Part shown: piece after piece, positions 8,261 through 16,583 of the stretch | Layout: every line of letters starts with the position of its first letter | Position numbering within the stretch: the stretch's first letter is position 1 | Origin: Clostridia bacterium | GTDB taxonomy: Bacteria; Bacillota; Clostridia; Oscillospirales; Acutalibacteraceae | Reading direction: 5' to 3' | Length of the DNA: 47,518 bases | Assembly: GCA_017472225.1 (NCBI GenBank) | Contig: JAFUQS010000004.1 | Coordinates: 1 to 47,518 of the forward strand | Program-made: the position numbers and the translations under genes | The notes under the pieces: model-generated | Seen by the model: the letters and a program-made list of their open reading frames with translations, nothing else | The model's database searches: none | Told to the model about the DNA's origin: nothing

Positions 8261-8565
8261 ATAAGCATACCCAACAGAGCCTCTTTCGGTGCAACGCCTG
8301 TGGCTCGTCTGACCTCCTGACCCTTATCAAAAACAACAAGGGTGGGAACACTCATTATGCGATATTTATTTGCAAGGTCCGGTTGTTCGTCTATGTTAAC
8401 CTTGCCTACAATATATTCAGGGTGGTCCTTTGCGATTTCCTCAATTGTGGGTGAGAGCATTTTGCACGGCCCACACCATGAAGCAAAAAAATCAATGAGA
8501 GACTTCTTTTCTGAGCCAAGCACCTCCTTTTCAAAATTATCCTTTGTAATGGTTAAAACCGGCAT
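8257..8565 (-). CDS. trxA: Thioredoxin
   Basis: The 102 aa protein has the thioredoxin fold with the active site WCGPCK near residues 30-35 and the cis-proline segment SVPTL near 72-76. It reduces protein disulfides in the cytosol. A strong AAAGGAG site lies 8 nt before ATG 8565. It is first gene in a cluster with the FAD/Rieske oxidoreductase (4-nt overlap). No thioredoxin reductase is adjacent, so the flavoprotein could be a functional partner, although that is speculation. Confidence 0.93.
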   Translation of the reverse strand: MPVLTITKDNFEKEVLGSEKKSLIDFFASWCGPCKMLSPTIEEIAKDHPEYIVGKVNIDEQPDLANKYRIMSVPTLVVFDKGQEVRRATGVAPKEALLGMLI

Positions 8566-8645
8566 AGCTTTTACTCCTTTTTTTCTTTGTTAATGAAATT
8601 TTTCCCGTTTTAAGCTTGTATCATACAATTTTTTTGAAAATATAC

Positions 8646-8700
8646 TTGACAAAGCGTGTCTAATCCGTTAGACTAAGAGTGTAGTCTAACGGATTAGACA
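8646..8700 (+). promoter_or_regulatory. blaI promoter overlapped by an inverted-repeat operator
   Basis: TTGACA at 8646-8651 and TAGACT at 8669-8674 are spaced by 17 nt. Two perfect 18-nt inverted arms (8657-8674 and 8683-8700, separated by 8 nt) cover the spacer, the -10 and the start region. Each arm contains its own GTCTAA...TTAGAC dyad, as expected for two dimer sites of a MecI/BlaI-type repressor. BlaI at 8720 is the obvious binder (autoregulation); the site could also affect divergent trxA. Confidence 0.85.
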
Positions 8701-8719
8701 ATCCGAAAAAGGAGGTAAT

Positions 8720-9073
8720 ATGATGTCAACACCGAAGATTTTTGAAAGTGAATACCGTTTTTGCCTTATCCTTTGGGAGTATGAACCGATTTCAAGCGGT
8801 GAGCTCAGTAAAATCTGCAAGGAAAAATTAGGCTGGTCAAGAACAACTACCTATACGGTTATCAAAAGACTTTCCGAAAGGGGAGTTGTTAAAAATGAAA
8901 ATTCACTTGTAAGCTCTCTTGTTTCAAAGGATGAAGCGCAGAAGGCAGAAATTGATGAGCTTGTGGAGAAAAAGTTTGAAGGCTCACTTCCCGCTTTCAT
9001 TGCCGCCTTCACAAAGCATAAGGAGCTTTCCGAGAAGGATATTGAAGAAATCCGCCGTATAATTGACCGATAA
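8720..9073 (+). CDS. blaI: BlaI/MecI/CopY-family repressor
   Basis: The 117 aa protein has an N-terminal winged helix (about 1-75) with the BlaI-type recognition region WSRTTTYTVIKRLSERGVV, and a helical dimerisation half ending EIRRIIDR. It should bind the palindrome directly upstream and repress its own operon until cleaved by its partner protease BlaR1. The next gene, 12 nt downstream, encodes that partner. AGGAGG is 4 nt before ATG 8720 and 7 nt before ATG 8723, so the second ATG may be used. No beta-lactamase gene is nearby; the regulon probably concerns cell-envelope stress or the small peptide at 11322. Confidence 0.88.
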   Translation: MMSTPKIFESEYRFCLILWEYEPISSGELSKICKEKLGWSRTTTYTVIKRLSERGVVKNENSLVSSLVSKDEAQKAEIDELVEKKFEGSLPAFIAAFTKHKELSEKDIEEIRRIIDR

Positions 9074-9085
9074 GGAGGTGCAGTT

Positions 9086-11239
9086 ATGGAACAGATTATT
9101 ATGAATTTGTTTTTGGACTTGCTTAACCTCAGTATCAGCGCAACCTGGCTTATACTTGCAGTTGTATTATTGCGTTTAATTTTCAAAAAAGCACCAAAGT
9201 GGGTGAATTGCCTTTTGTGGGCAATTTCGGGAATACGTCTTGTTTTCCCGTTTTCAGTTGAAAGTATTTTCAGTCTTGTACCTTCTGCCGAAACCGTGCC
9301 GCCGGAGATTATTTATGACGCTGAGCCAAAAATCAACAGTGGTATTTCCGCTTTCAACAGCCTGGTGAACCCTGTAATAACGGAAGCCTTTGCTCCTGTC
9401 CCTGCCTCAAGCGTAAACCCCTTGCAGGCTATAGCAATCATTGCTTCTTATTTGTGGGTTATCGGAATTGTTATTATGGTGCTGTATGCTCTTGTAAGCT
9501 TTCTGAGACTGAAGTACAAAATGAGTACGGCAACTCTTTTGAGAGATAACATTTTTCAAAGTGAAAATGTGCAGTCTCCTTTTGTGCTGGGATTTTTCAG
9601 ACCGAAAATTTACCTTTCCTATGATATAGGTGATAGTGATATCTGCCATGTTATAGCCCACGAAAAGGCACACATCAAACGGAAGGATTATCTCATAAAG
9701 CCTTTTGCATATCTCATTTTGTGCGTATATTGGTTTAACCCTGCCGTGTGGCTCGCTTATATTCTTCTTTGCAGAGACATTGAATTGGCTTGTGATGAAA
9801 AGGTTATCAGGGAAATGGACAGCGAAAGCAGGAAGGATTATTCTGAAGCACTTTTGAATTGCAGCGTTAACCGCCGCAGTATTGCCGCTTGTCCTCTTGC
9901 CTTTGGTGAGGTGGGCGTAAAGGAAAGAATCAAGGGGGTTATGAATTACAAAAAGCCTGCCTTCTGGGTGATTGTTGTTGCAGCAGTAAGCAGTGTTATT
10001 ACGGCAGTGTGCTTCCTGACTTATCCCGTAACGGACAAATCAGAAATTACAAATCCCGGCGAAAGTGATTATTCAGCCGTTATCGACCAGATCACCGCCG
10101 ATATTGACGGCGACGGCAAAAAAGAAAACTGTACTCTTACTTACGGGCCAACATCCGGACTTTATACCGTTGTTTTCACTGCAACGGAGGTTGGCAGTGA
10201 GGAGCCTGAATATATCAACACCTTCAATATCCCCTTTACCGACGGAACTGAGTTTCATGAGGCAGCAGATGGAAAAGTGCAGATAAAGTGCGGCAACAGT
10301 GTTTATATGAACGGTGAGAGCGTAAAAACCGAAGATGTTTACCTCAATATAAAAATTGAAGACGGAAATATTGCTCTTTATGATGGTGACGAGCCTATAG
10401 AATATTGGGGCGAGCAAGGAATAACACCGAGTGAGTTTTTCGCAAAAATCACTGCCCTTGAAAACGCAGTGAGTGAAGCCGTTCTCAATGAAAACAAGGG
10501 TGCCTATGTTATAAAAGAGGGCAAAGATGAATTCAGCCTTGCCAAGAGCTTTGAAGCACATAATATCCTTTATATGGTGAAGGACGACGAAAAAAAGAAA
10601 TTGACCGTTTATGTCCTGACTCTTTATAAGGAGTACATTCTCGAAAACGGTATGATTTCCTCATTGGCATCAGGCGCAGAGCCTGTTGAAATCACCTTCA
10701 AGGCTACTGAAGAAGAGGGTAAATACGAATACCTGATTAAAAAATACCGGCATTTGGGAAAAGGTGACGGTATAGAGAATTATCTGCCTGAGGATTATGA
10801 ATATAACACACAGGAAATTATGGAAGGTCTGGAGCTTGACATTGAAAGACAGAAAAATGCACATTTCGGATATCTTGATAACAGCTTTTCAGGTTTGCCG
10901 ATAATTTCTGATGACAGTCAGCAGTTAACCTTTATGGAAGTCAGCCACGATTATCTGCAGAATATGATTTATGATGTTATAAATCAAAGGGCGTTTAATG
11001 ATTTCGAGTATGAAAGAACAGCACTCAGAAGAGTTTTTTATAGAGACAGGTTCTATTATTACTGCGGATATAAAAACGAAAATGACAGAGTTTTTGTGTT
11101 CTTCCAAGGCTTTGATCTTCAGCCCGTATGCGTAATTGACTTTAACAAAACCATCAAAGGCAGTGATAAATGCGCTCTCGTTGGCGAGGAGTATTCCGTT
11201 TGTGAAAATCTTATTCGTCAAATTGATAAAATTTCCTGA
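9086..11239 (+). CDS. BlaR1/MecR1-like M56 membrane metalloprotease with atypical sensor
   Basis: The 717 aa protein has an M56 peptidase membrane region with helices near 15-34, 115-140, 200-220 and 292-312. The zinc motif HEKAH lies at 192-196 and ELACDEKV near 231 supplies the third ligand. The C-terminal 400 residues face outside. They start with DIDGDGKKENC, an Asp-rich FG-GAP/calcium-loop-like segment near 338-348, and do not show the penicillin-binding SxxK/SxN/KTG motifs of BlaR1, so the signal is probably not a beta-lactam. It presumably cleaves BlaI upon sensing its ligand. AAGGAGG precedes the start and the gene is in an operon with blaI. Confidence 0.85.
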   Translation: MEQIIMNLFLDLLNLSISATWLILAVVLLRLIFKKAPKWVNCLLWAISGIRLVFPFSVESIFSLVPSAETVPPEIIYDAEPKINSGISAFNSLVNPVITEAFAPVPASSVNPLQAIAIIASYLWVIGIVIMVLYALVSFLRLKYKMSTATLLRDNIFQSENVQSPFVLGFFRPKIYLSYDIGDSDICHVIAHEKAHIKRKDYLIKPFAYLILCVYWFNPAVWLAYILLCRDIELACDEKVIREMDSESRKDYSEALLNCSVNRRSIAACPLAFGEVGVKERIKGVMNYKKPAFWVIVVAAVSSVITAVCFLTYPVTDKSEITNPGESDYSAVIDQITADIDGDGKKENCTLTYGPTSGLYTVVFTATEVGSEEPEYINTFNIPFTDGTEFHEAADGKVQIKCGNSVYMNGESVKTEDVYLNIKIEDGNIALYDGDEPIEYWGEQGITPSEFFAKITALENAVSEAVLNENKGAYVIKEGKDEFSLAKSFEAHNILYMVKDDEKKKLTVYVLTLYKEYILENGMISSLASGAEPVEITFKATEEEGKYEYLIKKYRHLGKGDGIENYLPEDYEYNTQEIMEGLELDIERQKNAHFGYLDNSFSGLPIISDDSQQLTFMEVSHDYLQNMIYDVINQRAFNDFEYERTALRRVFYRDRFYYYCGYKNENDRVFVFFQGFDLQPVCVIDFNKTIKGSDKCALVGEEYSVCENLIRQIDKIS

Positions 11240-11243
11240 AAGC

Positions 11244-11273
11244 TTGAAAAAAATTACCGATGTATGCTAAAAT
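11244..11273 (+). promoter_or_regulatory. Promoter of the 36-aa peptide gene, with a possible BlaI half-site
   Basis: TTGAAA (11244-11249), an 18-nt spacer and TAAAAT (11268-11273) lie just after the blaR1 stop. Immediately downstream, TAACGGAT (11278-11285) matches 8 nt of one arm of the blaI operator, and CGGA...TCCG can form a mini-hairpin. Control by BlaI is a hypothesis. Confidence 0.5.
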
Positions 11274-11321
11274 TAAGTAACGGATAATCCGAAAAGATGT
11301 TGCAAATAAGGAGGAAAAACA

Positions 11322-11432
11322 ATGAACGAACTTATGGAAATGGATTGGTTTCAGAATCTGATGGACAGACTTTCACAGGTGTTCACAAAACTCCTTGTGA
11401 AATTCGGACTCAAGCTTATCTTACCCTTCTGA
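11322..11432 (+). CDS. Small amphipathic peptide G (36 aa)
   Basis: The reading frame runs from ATG 11322 to TGA 11430-11432 and encodes 36 residues. It begins MNELMEMDWF and ends KLILPF, with a central amphipathic helix of Leu/Phe/Val alternating with charged residues. Net charge is close to zero, unlike the more acidic peptides elsewhere in this window, but it shares an N-terminal Met-Asp-Trp and similar size. AAGGAGG 6 nt upstream, a promoter and a strong terminator make it a complete transcription unit. It lies just behind blaR1, so envelope-linked expression is plausible. No family is recognised; membrane-active or signalling peptide is a guess. Confidence 0.7.
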   Translation: MNELMEMDWFQNLMDRLSQVFTKLLVKFGLKLILPF

Positions 11433-11436
11433 TAAA

Positions 11437-11471
11437 AAACGAACTGCCCTCAGAAAGGGCGGTTCGTTTTT
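11437..11471 (+). terminator. Terminator of the 36-aa peptide gene
   Basis: A stem of 14 bp (arms 11437-11450 and 11456-11469, one G-T pair) ends in a run of T just after the peptide stop codon. Confidence 0.85.
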
Positions 11472-11494
11472 TATGCTTTCATTTTTTCTTGCCC

Positions 11495-11524
11495 TTGACA
11501 ATATACTTAGCTGCATGATAAAAT
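11495..11524 (+). promoter_or_regulatory. Promoter of the SDR gene
   Basis: TTGACA at 11495-11500, an 18-nt spacer and TAAAAT at 11519-11524, 39 nt before the start. Confidence 0.65.
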
Positions 11525-11562
11525 TAAAACATCACAATTTAATGAAAGTGAGGAAAAACATT

Positions 11563-12327
11563 ATGAATCGTTTGGAAGGCAAGGTTGCAATCATCACAGG
11601 CGGTAACTCCGGTGTTGGTGCAGCAACAGCAAAGAAATTTGCCGCAGAAGGCGCAAAGGTTGTTATCACTGCAAGAAGAGAGGCTCAGCTTGAAGCTGTG
11701 GCAAATGAAATCAAGGAAGCCGGCGGAGAGGTTCTTCCTGTTGTGGGCGACATTTCAAAGCCTGAGGATGCAGGAAAAATGGTTGCCGCCGCAGTGGAAA
11801 AATACGGCAAGCTTGATATCCTCGTCAATAATGCAGGTGTTCTTGATAACGGACTTAAGGCTATTGATAAGTTCGCTGAAGAGGATGTAAACAAGGTCCT
11901 TGACATCAACACAAAGGGCACAATGTTTATGATAAGAGAAGCTTCAAAGGAAATGGCAAAAAATAATTACGGCTCAATTGTCAATGTGGCTTCCGTTGCA
12001 GGTGTTATGGGCTGCGGCGGCGCTGCTTATGTGGCATCAAAGGCTGCCGTTGTCGGTATCACACGTCACACAGCACTCCGCTTTGCAGGAACAGGCGTTC
12101 GCTGCAATGCAATCTGCCCGGGCACAATCGTAACACCGATGGTTGCAGGTATGAAGCCCGACAATATGGATATGGATATTTTCGGTCAGATGATGAAGCA
12201 CAACGACCTTAAGGTTGCACCCTGTATGCCCGAAGATGTTGCAAATATGCTTTTGTTCTTCGCTTCAGATGAATCAAGAGCAATCACAGGTCAGTCAATC
12301 GTAACAGATTTCGGCTCAACACTTTAA
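11563..12327 (+). CDS. Short-chain dehydrogenase/reductase (classical SDR)
   Basis: The 254 aa NAD(P)-dependent oxidoreductase has the Rossmann motif TGGNSGVG near residues 12-19, NNAG near 87-90, the catalytic Ser in VNVASVAG near 137-144, and Y-x3-K in YVASK near 152-156. ARR after the second beta strand hints at NADP preference. The substrate is unknown; FabG-like, alcohol and steroid dehydrogenases share this architecture. The start at 11563 is chosen because GTGAGG lies about 9 nt upstream. The upstream in-frame extension to 11473 runs through the promoter and is not coding. It is monocistronic. Confidence 0.88.
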   Translation: MNRLEGKVAIITGGNSGVGAATAKKFAAEGAKVVITARREAQLEAVANEIKEAGGEVLPVVGDISKPEDAGKMVAAAVEKYGKLDILVNNAGVLDNGLKAIDKFAEEDVNKVLDINTKGTMFMIREASKEMAKNNYGSIVNVASVAGVMGCGGAAYVASKAAVVGITRHTALRFAGTGVRCNAICPGTIVTPMVAGMKPDNMDMDIFGQMMKHNDLKVAPCMPEDVANMLLFFASDESRAITGQSIVTDFGSTL

Positions 12328-12333
12328 AAAAAT

Positions 12334-12369
12334 ACCGATGCGGACACTCAGCTCGCATCGGTTGTTTTT
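12334..12369. terminator. Terminator between the SDR and trkH genes
   Basis: A 9-bp stem ACCGATGCG/CGCATCGGT (arms 12334-12342 and 12354-12362) is followed by a T-run on the plus strand and preceded by an A-run, so it may also stop the convergent trkH transcript. Confidence 0.75.
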
Positions 12370-12377
12370 TTATCTTT

Positions 12378-13820
12378 TTATTTCTTCACCCATGTTGATG
12401 GTGATAATGTAAGAATCAGGGGATAAATTTCAAGTCTGCCGAAAAGCATTGCCAATGAAAGCACAAACTTTGAAAATGGTGAATACATGGCATAGCTTGA
12501 AGCAGGACCGGCAGCACCGAAGGCGGGTCCTATATTGTTGAAGCAGGAGGCTGCCGCCGATATATTTGTTTCAAAGTCAAAGGGCTCAAGGCCTAAAAGC
12601 AGAACAATTGCACAGAAGAAAAGGGCATAAATTGCAAGATAGGAGTTGACGGAGCTGATGGTAGCTTCGTCAAGTCTTTTTCCCTCAAAGCGCACAACAT
12701 CCACACTGCGGGGATGAAGCATTTTTTTAAGCTCTCTTTTAATATTCTTGAGAAGAATGACAACTCTTGAAACCTTGAAGCCGCCTGCTGTGGAGCCGGC
12801 ACAGCCGCCTATAAACATGAGCAGCAGCAGAATCGTTTTTGAAAAGCCGGGCCACTGATTGAAGTCATCCGTGGCAAAGCCGGTTGTGGTGATAATGGTT
12901 GAAACCTGAAAGGCTGCATGTCTGAGGGAGGTGCCGAAGGACTCATAAATGGGCATGATGTTCATTGTGATTCCAGCCGTTGAAAGGGCGACAATGCCAA
13001 GGTAAAACCACATTTCACCGCTTTTAAAAACGGGCTTGAATTTCTTTATCAGCAAAAGATAATAAAGGTTAAAGTTAATGCCGAAAAGAAGCATGAAAAT
13101 TGTAACAACCCACTGAAGATAAGGGCTGTAGGATGCCATGCTGTCTGCCTTAATGCCGAAGCCGCCCGTACCCGCCGTGCCGAGTGCATGAACGAGGGCA
13201 TCGAATAATGGCATATCACCGACCAAAAGAAACAGGAACATCAGTACGGTTAAAGCCATATATATAACATAAAGTATACGGGTTGTCTGCTTCATTCTCG
13301 GCACGATTTTGCCGACGATGGGGCCCGGTACCTCTGCACGCAGAATGTGAATTGTTCTGTCAGAAAGAGAGGGTACAATTGCCATCATGAAAACAAGAAC
13401 ACCCATACCTCCGACCCAATGGGTGAAGGAACGCCAGAAAAGAAGCCCCTTGCTCATGCTTTCAACATCTGTGAGAATGGAAGCGCCCGTTGTTGTAAAG
13501 CCGCTGACCGTTTCAAAAAATGCATCGATATAGCTTGGTATTTCTCCTGAAATGAAAAAGGGCAAAGCACCGAAGGCTGAAAGAGCAAGCCATGAAATTG
13601 CAACAATAACAAAGCCTTCACGGGCATAAATAACCTTGTTTCCCGGTCTTGAGATAATTGTCAGTGCAAAGCCGCAAATAAGGCAGGCTGCAATTGAAAT
13701 AAGAAAATCCTTCACGCAGGCTTCCTTATATATCAAAGCGCAAATAGTGGGCAGAAGCATAAGCAACGCTTCAATTTTAATGACGGTGCCCACCGTGTAT
13801 AACACCATTCGTCTGTTCAT
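12378..13820 (-). CDS. trkH: TrkH/KtrB-type potassium uptake channel subunit
   Basis: The 480 aa integral membrane protein has about ten hydrophobic segments and the pore-loop signatures of the Trk/Ktr/HKT superfamily: SGFTTTGAS near residue 109, GTAGTGGFG in the second repeat, and further Gly-rich selectivity loops. It forms the K+-conducting pore and works with the cytosolic RCK protein TrkA encoded just upstream. The start is placed at ATG 13820 because AAGGAGAAAGCAGG lies directly upstream; the frame is open further 5' but that part overlaps trkA. The trkA stop is 13 nt before the start, showing a two-gene operon. Confidence 0.9.
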   Translation of the reverse strand: MNRRMVLYTVGTVIKIEALLMLLPTICALIYKEACVKDFLISIAACLICGFALTIISRPGNKVIYAREGFVIVAISWLALSAFGALPFFISGEIPSYIDAFFETVSGFTTTGASILTDVESMSKGLLFWRSFTHWVGGMGVLVFMMAIVPSLSDRTIHILRAEVPGPIVGKIVPRMKQTTRILYVIYMALTVLMFLFLLVGDMPLFDALVHALGTAGTGGFGIKADSMASYSPYLQWVVTIFMLLFGINFNLYYLLLIKKFKPVFKSGEMWFYLGIVALSTAGITMNIMPIYESFGTSLRHAAFQVSTIITTTGFATDDFNQWPGFSKTILLLLMFIGGCAGSTAGGFKVSRVVILLKNIKRELKKMLHPRSVDVVRFEGKRLDEATISSVNSYLAIYALFFCAIVLLLGLEPFDFETNISAAASCFNNIGPAFGAAGPASSYAMYSPFSKFVLSLAMLFGRLEIYPLILTLSPSTWVKK

Positions 13821-13833
13821 TCCTGCTTTCTCC

Positions 13834-15195
13834 TTATCTGATAATATCCTTGAGGGCACTGAGTCTGTGCTCAGCGGCAAGAACTATAACACGGTCACCC
13901 TCGGCGATGATATCATCACCGGTTGGGATAACTGCCTTCTTTCCCGGACGGATAATACCTGCAATGAGAATGCCGGGCTTGATTTTCAGGTCCTTGATGG
14001 GTGAGGATGCAACGGGTGAGTCGGCGCCGACCTTGAATTCCACAGCCTCTGCCTTACCGTCCATGAGCTTATAGAGTGTTTCAATGCTGCTGCCACGGGA
14101 GTTTTCAAGGGCTCTTGTGTATCTGAGTACAATATCTGAGGTGACTGACTTTGTTGAAACAATGCAATCAAGACCAAGCTTTTCAGCCATTGCAACCATT
14201 TCACTGCGGTTGATTTTTGAAATTACCTGAGGAACATTCTGGCTTGAGGCAAAAATGGAAATGAGAATATTTTCCTCGTCCATTCCCGTCAGTGCAACAA
14301 AGGCATCAAGTGAGCGCAGACCCTCCTCAAGAAGAAGCTCCTGCTGTGAGCCGTCACCGTGAATCATAACTGCACCGGGAAGGTGTTCGCTGAGGCTTTC
14401 GCATTTTGCATGGTCCTTTTCAATTATTCTCACATCGTTGCCACCTGCAAGAAGCTGCTTTGCAAGATAAAAGGCTGTTTTGCTGCCGCCGAGAATCATG
14501 ACATTTCGTGCCTGCTTTTTAAGAATTCCGAAGCTTTTAAGAAGCTTTTGCATATCGGAGGGTGCGGCGGCAATTGAAATAACGTCACCGACCTGAAGCT
14601 CGAAGCTGCCGTCGGGGATGATTACCTTGCCCTGTCTGAAAATGGCACCGATAAGAAAGTCTGTTTTTTGTTTTTCACGGAGCTTTGAAAGCTTCTTTCC
14701 GCAAAGGGGAGAATCCTCCTTGAGCCTCAGCTCAATCATTTCAAGGTTTCTTCTTGCAAAGTATTCCACCTTGAAGGCAGAGGGAAGCTTGAGAATGTTA
14801 TAAAGCTCCTGAGCCATGAGCTGCTCGGGGTTGATTGCCATTGAAATGTTCAGCTCCTGCTTCATGAAGCCGAGGGAGTGGTCATTGTATTCGGGATTTC
14901 TTATTCTTGCAATTGTGTGCTTGGCACCCATTCTTTTTGCAAGAAAGCAAGAAAGCATATTCAGTTCATCTGAGCCTGTGACAGAAATGAAAAGGTCAGC
15001 CTTCTGAACGCCCGCTTCTGTGAGAGTTTCGCAGTCGGTGGCATTTCCGCAAATACCGATAGCGTCATAGATATTGGTGATTTCGTTGATAATTTCGGGT
15101 GAATTGTCAAGGGCGGTTACATCATGTCCTTCCCCCACAAGGGTTGAAATTATGGCTGTTCCGATTTTACCGCAGCCTGAAACGATTATGTTCAT
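13834..15195 (-). CDS. trkA: TrkA potassium uptake regulatory NAD-binding protein
   Basis: The 453 aa cytosolic protein is a tandem duplication of the RCK unit. VSGCGKIGTAI near residues 5-15 starts the first nucleotide-binding Rossmann fold, followed by a TrkA_C domain. A second Rossmann fold starts at about 233 (MILGGSKTAFYLAK), with another TrkA_C domain at the end (SPIKDLKIKPGILIAG, IPTGDDII). It gates TrkH in response to NAD(H)/ATP. It is first in the operon, with AAAGG before the start codon. No c-di-AMP riboswitch is apparent upstream. Confidence 0.93.
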   Translation of the reverse strand: MNIIVSGCGKIGTAIISTLVGEGHDVTALDNSPEIINEITNIYDAIGICGNATDCETLTEAGVQKADLFISVTGSDELNMLSCFLAKRMGAKHTIARIRNPEYNDHSLGFMKQELNISMAINPEQLMAQELYNILKLPSAFKVEYFARRNLEMIELRLKEDSPLCGKKLSKLREKQKTDFLIGAIFRQGKVIIPDGSFELQVGDVISIAAAPSDMQKLLKSFGILKKQARNVMILGGSKTAFYLAKQLLAGGNDVRIIEKDHAKCESLSEHLPGAVMIHGDGSQQELLLEEGLRSLDAFVALTGMDEENILISIFASSQNVPQVISKINRSEMVAMAEKLGLDCIVSTKSVTSDIVLRYTRALENSRGSSIETLYKLMDGKAEAVEFKVGADSPVASSPIKDLKIKPGILIAGIIRPGKKAVIPTGDDIIAEGDRVIVLAAEHRLSALKDIIR

Positions 15196-15243
15196 TTTGA
15201 TTACCTTTACTTTCTTAAATTTAGTAAATTACAGTGCAAGGTG

Positions 15244-15272
15244 ATTGTACTCTATTTTGCACTATTTTGCAA
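15244..15272 (-). promoter_or_regulatory. Promoter of trkA-trkH
   Basis: On the minus strand TTGCAA, a 17-nt spacer and TACAAT lie 49 nt before trkA. Confidence 0.55.
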
Positions 15273-15318
15273 GTGTTTTATAACAACAGCTTTTAAAACA
15301 GAAAAAAGGCACAAAAAA

Positions 15319-15344
15319 GCAGACAAGGAAACTTTCCTTGTCTG
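15319..15344 (-). terminator. Terminator of the AI-2E permease gene
   Basis: A 12-bp perfect stem GCAGACAAGGAA/TTCCTTGTCTGC is followed by TTTTTT on the minus strand, 7 nt past the stop codon. Confidence 0.8.
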
Positions 15345-15350
15345 CACACT

Positions 15351-16583
15351 TTATTCAGTTTGTTCTGAAGAAGACTTTTGTTTTTCTTCAGCCTGTTTTT
15401 TTGCCTCAGCTTCAGCCTTCACCCTTGTTGGTGAGCGCCAGAGCTTGATTATGCCCTCATCATTCAGAAGCTTGAGCATGATGATGAGAAGCGGAGCGAT
15501 GAACATACCGAGAAAGCCGAAAATTTTGAGGCCGAGATACAAGGCGAAGATTGTGACGATGGGCGAAAGGCCAAGCTGACCGGCAACGAGCTTCGGCTCA
15601 ATAATCTGCCTGATAACGGTGATGACTGCATAAATGATGATAAGACCGATTGCCATGCCGTAATCACCGACAATGAGGCTGTAAACTGCCCAGGGGATAA
15701 TGACAGTACCTGTGCCGAGCATGGGAACGATATCAACAATGGCAGTTACCACGGCGATTATTATGATATAGTTGGATTGGAAAATACCGATAAGGCTGAG
15801 AATTGTGAGACCGACAGACATTTCAATAAAGGTTATGAGCATAATGAGAAGATATGCCTTACCCATTTTTGAAAGTGAGGATTTGAGGAGAGCTTTGGCT
15901 CTTGAAAGGTCCTTCCTTTTTTCATCGGGGAATTGCAGAACAAAGAATTCCTTGACCTTGTCATATTCCGATGTCATGAAGCAGGTGGCAACAAGGGTGA
16001 TTACAATGGCAATGAGAATTGAGGGTATTTCCTTTGCCGTGGTGATAACACCCGAAAGGGGAGCAGTTATCCATGAAATGCTGAATGAACCGCCGAGACC
16101 GTCCTTGACCTGATTTGCAAGCTCATTATTTGTGCCCGCAAGAAATTCTCTTATCTGGGTGAAAATTGTTGTTATGCTTTCCGAAACATTTTCGGAAATG
16201 AAATCGGGCAGGTTGCCGATGAATGCCATTACGGAATCCTCAACCATGTTAACGAGGGAATCAATATTCTGAAGCTGCAGAACAATGTAATCAATGAAGC
16301 TGCGGATTTCTTCAACTGCCCTTACCCCAACAAGAACGATGAGTGTGATGGCACCGAGAATGAGTCCGAATACACATATTGCCGAGGCAAAGCCACTTTT
16401 GAAAAAGGTTTTTTTCACGAGGAAATTTTTAGGCCTTTGAAGAAGCATTGCCACCACAAGGGAAAAGACAATGGGGAAGCATACACCAAGGGCATATTTC
16501 ACCGCAAAAAGACCGAGAGCGATAAGAATTGCAAAATAAACAGTGTTAATTATAAATTTTCTTCTTTTTTCAACATCTGACAA
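15351..16583 (-). CDS. AI-2E family transporter (YtvI/PerM-like permease)
   Basis: The 410 aa protein has two N-terminal helices (about 14-55), a third near 65-90, a long soluble segment with amphipathic helices (about 95-200), and a C-terminal group of helices containing GTGTVIIPWAVY and the family-typical PKLVAGQLGLSPIVTIFALYLG region (here about 330-350). Members are proposed exporters or Na+/H+-linked permeases; the AI-2 link is not general. The C-terminus is a Lys/Glu-rich tail. The GTG at 16592 overlaps the GAGAGG site itself, so translation probably starts at TTG 16583, 8 nt away. Confidence 0.82.
   Translation of the reverse strand: MSDVEKRRKFIINTVYFAILIALGLFAVKYALGVCFPIVFSLVVAMLLQRPKNFLVKKTFFKSGFASAICVFGLILGAITLIVLVGVRAVEEIRSFIDYIVLQLQNIDSLVNMVEDSVMAFIGNLPDFISENVSESITTIFTQIREFLAGTNNELANQVKDGLGGSFSISWITAPLSGVITTAKEIPSILIAIVITLVATCFMTSEYDKVKEFFVLQFPDEKRKDLSRAKALLKSSLSKMGKAYLLIMLITFIEMSVGLTILSLIGIFQSNYIIIIAVVTAIVDIVPMLGTGTVIIPWAVYSLIVGDYGMAIGLIIIYAVITVIRQIIEPKLVAGQLGLSPIVTIFALYLGLKIFGFLGMFIAPLLIIMLKLLNDEGIIKLWRSPTRVKAEAEAKKQAEEKQKSSSEQTE

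Noticed and set aside
8720-11239. Beta-lactam resistance locus
   Set aside because: No beta-lactamase or penicillin-binding protein gene is near, and the BlaR1-like sensor lacks the penicillin-binding motifs.
11297-11518. 73-aa ORF overlapping the peptide G gene
   Set aside because: It runs through the terminator and another promoter, has no ribosome binding site and is in a different frame from the peptide with good signals.
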